A stretch of DNA of 64,000 bases from Lewinella sp050633125 (GTDB lineage Bacteria > Bacteroidota > Bacteroidia > Chitinophagales > Saprospiraceae). The translations under genes were made by a program, and so were the position numbers. Where the stretch lies: positions 124,001-188,000 of the forward strand of contig NZ_JBOEFX010000021.1 of NCBI RefSeq assembly GCF_050633125.1. Direction: 5' to 3'. The notes below the pieces were generated by a model. The model was not told the DNA's origin, ran no database searches, and saw only the letters and a program-made list of their open reading frames with translations. Of this stretch, positions 59,576 through 64,000 are shown piece after piece. The first letter of the stretch is position 1; the number at the start of each line of letters is the position of its first letter.

Positions 59576-60454
59576 TTAGCGAATGAGTTTAATGACCATC
59601 CATACATCCTCATTTGGGCGATTCTGTCCATTTGTGTTTACTGCCGCGATCCGATCAATGACGTCCAATCCTTCAATGACCTGGCCAAAGACGGTGTATT
59701 CCTGATCAAGAAAAGGCGTACCTCCCATTTTCAGGTATTCCTCCCGTACGTAAGATGGGTAACGAAATCTCGCAGCACCTTCTTTATTGTTGAGGTCTTG
59801 CTCACTTACAGGCTTACCTTGTACGATGTAAAACTGAGAACCTGAACTGCGCTTTTGTGGGTTGTTGGTACGAGCAGCAGACAAGGCCCCTTTGACATGT
59901 GCCAGTGAATCGACAAACTCTGCCTTTATGGTGTAGCCAGGGCCACCAGAGCCCAGCATTTTGCCCGGAGCAGCATTTCTACTATCTGGGTCGCCCCCCT
60001 GGATCATGAAACCCTGGATGACGCGATGAAAAAGTAGGCTGTCGTAATATCCTTGCTCAATCATCTTGACAAAATTGTCTTGATGCAACGGCGTGCGGTC
60101 ATAGATTTCGGCCAACATATCCCCCATTGGGGTCTGAATAAGTACGAGGCAACGTTCTGGTGCCAGCACCGTTACTTTTTTTTCTTTCGTGCCTGTTTTC
60201 CCTTTCTCGTCGGTAGCCGTAAGTTTTACGGTATAGGTTCCAGAACCAAGAAAACGATGTTCAGGTGAAACTTCTGTAGATGTTTGTCCATCGCCAAAAT
60301 CCCAGAAATAGGTTAGGCCTTCCTCCGGTTCATTGCTAAAAGTCAATGTCTTCGCAGCGGCAATATCTTCTGTTGGCACTGAAAAATCAGCAATTGGGCG
60401 GGCACAGCTGCCAACCAATAACAGGGCAGCCAAATAGAGAATAACTTTATGCAT
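59576..60454 (-). CDS. lipoprotein PKD-cyclophilin fusion (peptidyl-prolyl isomerase)
   Basis: A 292-residue lipoprotein: lipobox VGSC near residue 17, a PKD domain ~20-95 (TYFWDFGDGQTSTEVSPEHRF, GTYTVKLTATDEKGK), then a cyclophilin ~100-290. Catalytic features: LFHRVIQGFMIQGGDPDS with the active-site Arg, and SSGSQFYIVQGKPV. It catalyses cis-trans isomerisation of X-Pro bonds, probably in the periplasm or at the outer membrane. The fused PKD domain is unusual for cyclophilins and may tether it to surface-bound clients. It shares one base with the upstream cyclophilin gene, of which it is a paralogue. Confidence 0.9.
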   Translation of the reverse strand: MHKVILYLAALLLVGSCARPIADFSVPTEDIAAAKTLTFSNEPEEGLTYFWDFGDGQTSTEVSPEHRFLGSGTYTVKLTATDEKGKTGTKEKKVTVLAPERCLVLIQTPMGDMLAEIYDRTPLHQDNFVKMIEQGYYDSLLFHRVIQGFMIQGGDPDSRNAAPGKMLGSGGPGYTIKAEFVDSLAHVKGALSAARTNNPQKRSSGSQFYIVQGKPVSEQDLNNKEGAARFRYPSYVREEYLKMGGTPFLDQEYTVFGQVIEGLDVIDRIAAVNTNGQNRPNEDVWMVIKLIR

Positions 60455-61098
60455 TAGTTCAGGATTTTTACCGTCATTTTGACGTCTTCAAGAGGGCGAT
60501 TTCCTGCCGATGGGTTGGTGCTTACCTTAGCAATAGCGTCAATTACTTCGAAGCCTTCAACAACTTCCCCAAAGACGGTGTATTCAAAATCAAGCTGTGG
60601 CGTACCGCCCAACTCTTTATAAAGCTCGCGTTGTATATCAGAATAAGGGCGACCAGCACGCTGGCCAATTTGATCCAATTCCATGTCAGTTACGGGCTTG
60701 CCGTGTACGATATAAAACTGAGAACCCGAGCTGGCTTTCGCTGGGTTAGAAGTCCGAGCAGCAGCCAATGCTCCTGTCAGGTGCAAAGCTCCAATTTCTG
60801 CAGGAATGGTATAACCAGGGCCACCCATTCCTAAAGATTGACCAGCAGGAGCATCCTTGCTGTCTGGGTCACCGCCCTGGATCATAAACCCTGCAATAAT
60901 GCGGTGAAACAAGGTGCCATCATAAAAGCCTTCTTCGGCCAGCTTGATGAAGTTGTCACGATGTTGAGGCGTACTGTTATAGAGTTTTACCTTCATATCT
61001 CCCATATTGGTAGAGATCAGGGCGTAGGTATTTCCATCATTGTTACAGCCACTCAGGGTAGCCAATATCAACAGGGCGAAGAAAAGTCTTGTCATCAT
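60454..61098 (-). CDS. lipoprotein cyclophilin-type peptidyl-prolyl isomerase
   Basis: A 214-residue lipoprotein (hydrophobic residues 3-16, lipobox LSGC) carrying a single cyclophilin domain. LFHRIIAGFMIQGGDPDS and SSGSQFYIVHGKPV mark the active site, and the opening is YALISTNMGDMKVKLYNSTP. It acts on X-Pro bonds in the periplasm. Both this and the downstream PKD-fused copy have the short bacterial form. The gene overlaps the next by one base, and the unknown gene upstream ends 19 bp away, so all belong to one operon with the ROK kinase. Confidence 0.92.
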   Translation of the reverse strand: MMTRLFFALLILATLSGCNNDGNTYALISTNMGDMKVKLYNSTPQHRDNFIKLAEEGFYDGTLFHRIIAGFMIQGGDPDSKDAPAGQSLGMGGPGYTIPAEIGALHLTGALAAARTSNPAKASSGSQFYIVHGKPVTDMELDQIGQRAGRPYSDIQRELYKELGGTPQLDFEYTVFGEVVEGFEVIDAIAKVSTNPSAGNRPLEDVKMTVKILN

Positions 61099-61117
61099 CA
61101 GTATTCGAATTTAAAGC

Positions 61118-61483
61118 TTATTTACTACTGTCCTCTTTAAGCGAAGCCGTTTCCGCTTCCCATTCTTTGAAGTAGCGGATAATTCCTTGCTTGAAAAGGA
61201 TTTCTTGTTCTTTAAGGTTATTGGGTGGAATTTTACGCACCAGCTCCCAATGGGGCCAACCATCAGCATCGCGCCCTGCAAACTCGTAGTAGCCATAATA
61301 GCCCAACAAGCGACAAGTAGCAATGTGCATCAGGTCCTGTTTTTCTTCTTTGCTAAACTTCTCTTGCCAGCGCCCCAGTTCCTGGATACCAATCAAAAAA
61401 AGGATACCATTAAGATCAGGCAACACCTCCCTTTGGAAGCGATCTTTGAGGAAATGACGAATGCGTAACCATTCGAAATTCAT
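61118..61483 (-). CDS. conserved-looking protein of unknown function
   Basis: A 121-residue cytoplasmic protein with a basic start (MNFEWLRIRHFLKDRFQ) and a Trp- and Tyr-rich middle (CRLLGYYGYYEFAGRDADGWPHWELV); no domain was recognised. It is the first gene of the operon with two cyclophilins and the ROK kinase. The longest frame begins at 61528, but that TTG lies inside a -7 box (61526-61533), so I start at ATG 61483, 43 nt after it. Confidence 0.72.
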   Translation of the reverse strand: MNFEWLRIRHFLKDRFQREVLPDLNGILFLIGIQELGRWQEKFSKEEKQDLMHIATCRLLGYYGYYEFAGRDADGWPHWELVRKIPPNNLKEQEILFKQGIIRYFKEWEAETASLKEDSSK

Positions 61484-61525
61484 CTCCCATTCTTCGGTTT
61501 TTAAGTCTTTTGTTTCCACAGGGGG

Positions 61526-61533
61526 CAAAAATA
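61526..61533 (-). promoter_or_regulatory. Bacteroidota -7 box TATTTTTG (minus strand)
   Basis: An exact TAnnTTTG match on the minus strand, before the operon of the unknown protein, two cyclophilins and ROK kinase. Confidence 0.5.
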
Positions 61534-61591
61534 GTGATTATTTTAGGTATCGGGTACAAGGTACTTCGTACTTAGCACAACGTACCCACTA

Positions 61592-62146
61592 CTACTTCCA
61601 CTTGATACCACAGCCCGCGCTTGGATATTGCTTTTCAGGGGCAGGCTTCGCGGCAAGCATATCGTCTAATGCCTGGCGCAGATCTTTGCCATCAAGAGGG
61701 GAGTCATTGCCGGGGCGAGAGCTGTCAATACGGCCTCGGTAGTAGAGTTGCTGCGCTCCGTCAAAGATATAAAAGTCGGGGGTGCAAGCCGCGTCGTAGG
61801 CTTTGGCTACGTCCTGGCTTTCGTCATAGAGGTAAGGAAAATTGTAGCCTACTGTCTTAGCGTGTTCTGTCATGAGCTCTGGTCCATCCATGGGATAGTT
61901 GTTCACATCATTGGAGCTGATTCCCACAAAGCCAATGCCTTGGGCTTTATAATCTTTGACAATACGGACAATCTCTTCGTTGATGTGAATCACGTAAGGG
62001 CAATGGTTACACAAAAACATGACAACCGTTCCTTTGTCAGTTGCAATGTCTTGTAGACTAAGGGTTTTTCCACTTACGGTATCAGGTAGGGTGAATTCAG
62101 GAGCTTTTGTCCCGAGTGGGAGCATATTGGATTCCTTTAAGGCCAT
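61592..62146 (-). CDS. AhpC/TSA-type thioredoxin-family protein
   Basis: A 184-residue cytoplasmic thioredoxin-fold protein. The opening APEFTLPDTVSGKTLSLQDI and the active site VVMFLCNHCPYV with Cys46 and Cys49 place it with the redoxin/AhpC-like proteins of the CNHCPY type. IGFVGISSNDVNNYPMDGP and ACTPDFYIFDGAQQLYYRG (cis-Pro loop) follow. It likely reduces peroxides or disulfides. The C-terminal tail has an extra Cys (SAGCGIKWK), which could act as a resolving residue. A -7 box lies 20 nt upstream of the start. Confidence 0.88.
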   Translation of the reverse strand: MALKESNMLPLGTKAPEFTLPDTVSGKTLSLQDIATDKGTVVMFLCNHCPYVIHINEEIVRIVKDYKAQGIGFVGISSNDVNNYPMDGPELMTEHAKTVGYNFPYLYDESQDVAKAYDAACTPDFYIFDGAQQLYYRGRIDSSRPGNDSPLDGKDLRQALDDMLAAKPAPEKQYPSAGCGIKWK

Positions 62147-62165
62147 GAGCTGTTATTCTTTTTTG

Positions 62166-62173
62166 CAAAAGTA
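62166..62173 (-). promoter_or_regulatory. Bacteroidota -7 box TACTTTTG (minus strand)
   Basis: An exact TAnnTTTG match on the minus strand, ending 20 nt before the ATG of the redoxin gene. It abuts the palindromic element at 62174-62378, so the element has inserted at, or supplies, the -33 region. Confidence 0.55.
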
Positions 62174-62378
62174 AGAGCTTGTCGGGAAATTTTATTTGGT
62201 GGGAAACAAAAATCCTGAATTAGAGGGAAGAAAATGGTTAATGCTTCCTTATTTTCAAGGATTTACGAACCTGTCGTCGAAATGAAACCCTTACTTAGCC
62301 CGCTAAGCTCGGCTTTAATTTCTTAGTCAGAACCGTAATTCGTTGAAAATCAGTTCGCAAAATCCCCCAACAAGCTCT
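62174..62378. repeat. palindromic element, family B, copy 2
   Basis: Ends AGAGCTTGTCGGG (62174-62186) and CCCAACAAGCTCT (62366-62378) are inverted repeats with one mismatch, and share AGAGCTTGT and GG with the ends of the element at 12773-12933. The inside is different and less palindromic, about 205 bp in all. Shorter look-alikes of the end occur at 29166, 45298 and 56233. The rest of the space up to the pterin dehydratase gene shows nothing. Confidence 0.6.
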
Positions 62379-62434
62379 AAAGTTATTCAACATCTTTCCG
62401 GGCTTAAGTGTTGAGAGAATAAATAGAACAAGTT

Positions 62435-62674
62435 ATGTGGACAGAACAAGATAACGAGCTGCGGGCAACATTCAAATTCAAAAACTTTACCCAGGCTTTC
62501 GCCTTTATGACAGAAGTAGCTTTTGTAGCAGAGGCACAACAGCATCACCCCAATTGGTCGAACGTTTACAATACGGTTAGCTTTCGTCTGAATACACACG
62601 ATGCGGGTAATACCGTTACCGAAAAAGACCGCAAGCTAGCCGCGGCTATTGATGAGATTGCGGTGAGGCATTAA
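62435..62674 (+). CDS. phhB: pterin-4a-carbinolamine dehydratase
   Basis: A 79-residue protein of the PCD/DCoH family, which dehydrates 4a-hydroxytetrahydrobiopterin after aromatic amino acid hydroxylation. The family motif is complete: FKNFTQAFAFMTEVAFVAEA, then QQHHPNW with the paired His, YNTVSFRLNTHDAG and VTEKDRKLAAAID. It is slightly shorter at the N-terminus than typical members. No aromatic hydroxylase gene is nearby. Its last 29 bases overlap the convergent membrane protein gene. Confidence 0.9.
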   Translation: MWTEQDNELRATFKFKNFTQAFAFMTEVAFVAEAQQHHPNWSNVYNTVSFRLNTHDAGNTVTEKDRKLAAAIDEIAVRH

Positions 62675-63083
62675 TGTAATGTGACTGGATAAACTTAAAT
62701 ATCCTAAAGCTATTCAAATCCGTTGTAAAGATAATTTCGCCTTGATTGTTTTTGACAAATAGATCGTCTGCCTCGAATCCAAACTCGATGCTTAACTCAT
62801 AGGTCTTTTGATTATTTTCGTCAAGTAGTTCAAGAGAATATTTATCAACAAGAGTCTTTTCAAAATCAATCTCAACTTTAGTTTTCAAAAGATTGTCTCG
62901 AAAAGACATACTCGTTGATGTCAACCTGACTATTTGCATAGTTACAACTTGTCCAAGGCAATAGATGCCAAACAAAACAACCATTAATTTACTACTAACA
63001 ACCTCCGCAGAAACCCATAATCCGAAAGCAATGGCTAGAAGATAGAGTGGAATTGGATTTCCAAAAATTTTAGTTTCGTTCAT
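62646..63083 (-). CDS. small membrane protein of unknown function
   Basis: A 145-residue protein with two membrane helices near 12-29 and 32-49, then a hydrophilic domain of mixed strands (KVEIDFEKTLVDKYSLELLDENNQ, ELSIEFGFEADDLFVKNNQGE). No family was recognised. The gene is more A/T-rich than its neighbours. The C-terminus overlaps the pterin dehydratase gene tail-to-tail by 29 bases. Confidence 0.65.
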   Translation of the reverse strand: MNETKIFGNPIPLYLLAIAFGLWVSAEVVSSKLMVVLFGIYCLGQVVTMQIVRLTSTSMSFRDNLLKTKVEIDFEKTLVDKYSLELLDENNQKTYELSIEFGFEADDLFVKNNQGEIIFTTDLNSFRIFKFIQSHYINASPQSHQ

Positions 63084-63117
63084 TGCAGCCGGTTTTCATC
63101 CACCCCACCTCTAAAAT

Positions 63118-64000
63118 CTACCGTTGTCCCTGCCCGTCAGGCGTGGCTACCGTCTTGATGAGCGTTCCTTTCTTCAGGCGAGTCGTAAGCTCCATGCCGT
63201 TGAGGATAGCCAATTCATCTAAGCGGTCGCTGGGTTGGCGGTAAGCAGAAAAAGCCTCGCGCAGTGTCATATCACGACTGAGGGTTTCGATTTTGATACG
63301 TTCTGCCTGGCGGTTCAGTTTGTCGGGGTCGCTAAGGCTGCCAAAGCTCGTCATCGTCGATAGCATGCGGCCCCGGTAGGAAGCAAAATCCTGTTCGGTA
63401 GACAGGCCTAGGAAATGGTAAATGTATTCACCATACTGGATATAGTAAGAGACGGTTTTCAAAACCTGCTGAACGGTTTGTCCATTGGCATCTTGGCCTT
63501 CCTGCACCAAGTCTGCGTACACTTCCAGCGCGGAAAGGCCGTTGACGGTGCGGCGTTGGCTGCCCGTTGTTTGCAGCTGGTATTTTTCGGCAGTAGCCTG
63601 AGCCGCAGCTTCTAGTGAAGCCCCTTGGCCCAGTTGTAGCATCATGACTGCTTTACCGTCTTCGGGTGCCATTTGTACTTGCTGTGGGGTATTGGCCGTC
63701 TGCCAGCCACTGGGGATGGCATACTGGAATTTTAACTCAGGATGATAGAAGTTGTTGTTCTCCACAAAACCCTGACGAGGATCTTCGCCGTACATCAGTC
63801 CGTCGATCATACGCAAGTACGAGTCGCGGCCTACTTCGTAAGGGCCACCGTCATTGCGCCGTTGCCACTGATCGGCAAGCTGCCCCACTTTTACGTTGCG
63901 GTCAGCGGGGTCGGGGTGGGTAGACATAAAGGTAGGCAGGCGTCCTTCTGGGCCACCACTCAGGCGATCGAGGGTAGCAAAAAAGCCGGCCATTTGGTGG
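63118..64000 (-). CDS. M48-family metallopeptidase, C-terminal part
   Basis: The frame is open to the window edge, so the gene starts outside; about 293 residues are visible. The opening segment FFATLDRLSGGPEGRLPTFMSTHPDPADRNVKV is the end of an M48 peptidase catalytic domain: the STHPDPADR motif is typical, and the HExxH would lie before it. The rest is a ~230-residue domain with PSGWQTANTPQQVQMAPEDGKAVMM and a C-terminal segment that resembles the LysM-like tail of the larger M48 proteins (YRQPSDRLDELAILNGMEL). A periplasmic protease or chaperone of the BepA/LoiP type is likely. Confidence 0.82.
   Translation of the reverse strand, partial: HQMAGFFATLDRLSGGPEGRLPTFMSTHPDPADRNVKVGQLADQWQRRNDGGPYEVGRDSYLRMIDGLMYGEDPRQGFVENNNFYHPELKFQYAIPSGWQTANTPQQVQMAPEDGKAVMMLQLGQGASLEAAAQATAEKYQLQTTGSQRRTVNGLSALEVYADLVQEGQDANGQTVQQVLKTVSYYIQYGEYIYHFLGLSTEQDFASYRGRMLSTMTSFGSLSDPDKLNRQAERIKIETLSRDMTLREAFSAYRQPSDRLDELAILNGMELTTRLKKGTLIKTVATPDGQGQR

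Overview
The window looks like chromosome from a free-living member of the Bacteroidota, most likely the Saprospiria (Lewinella-like). The signs are a PorP/SprF protein beside a giant PKD-repeat protein with a gliding-motility type C-terminus, type IX secretion sorting domains, DUF4175, DUF3078 and DUF547 proteins, a TonB-dependent receptor with a carboxypeptidase-like plug extension, and repeated -7 boxes of the Bacteroidota form TAnnTTTG. The genus is an inference. Two runs of N mark assembly gaps (8830-8841 and 56297-56382).

Layout. 1-12.7 kb holds housekeeping and envelope genes: metallophosphoesterase (cut by the window edge), alpha/beta hydrolase, DUF547 lipoprotein, RluF-type pseudouridine synthase, SGNH hydrolase, MscS channel, PAP2-like membrane protein, a GH3-family enzyme broken by a gap, and two tandem BASS-type transporters with an overlapping HExxH protein. 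13-22.7 kb holds a type IX cargo, a DPM1-like glycosyltransferase, YbeY with an RsbW-like kinase, a 1,115-aa DUF4175 coiled-coil protein and a KirBac-type potassium channel. 22.9-29 kb encodes a secreted protein and a ~1,700-aa protein of ~255-aa Ig/SprB-like modules. 29.3-32.2 kb is an ECF sigma, small protein, MscS-like, DUF3078 cluster closed by a clear terminator. 32.3-45.3 kb is surface and secretion: PKD giant plus PorP/SprF, a 1,384-aa secreted protein, and a SPOR/peptidoglycan-binding protein. 45.4-48.7 kb is an ECF sigma, anti-sigma, Spy/CpxP-like trio and a TPR protein.

48.7-52.8 kb is the clear accessory region. It is A/T-rich and consists of short gene units separated by large palindromes: an unknown protein between two ~90-bp direct repeats, a NACHT NTPase bracketed by a 10-bp inverted repeat whose core fits the integron attC boxes, and a UPF0175/DUF3368 toxin-antitoxin pair whose toxin is frameshifted. 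Two of the palindromes share a loop sequence but have different stems. There is no integrase in view. I read this as a cassette-like defence array, an inference that needs testing.

52.8-64 kb returns to ordinary genes: SnoaL-like protein, DUF3089 lipoprotein, histidine kinase, TonB receptor, an operon of an unknown protein, two lipoprotein cyclophilins (one fused to PKD) and a polyphosphate-glucokinase-like ROK kinase, then a redoxin, a pterin dehydratase and an M48 peptidase cut by the window end.

Across the window there are about ten palindromic elements in intergenic space, some in recognisable families with conserved ends and variable stems. No rRNA, tRNA, CRISPR array, transposase or prophage was seen.
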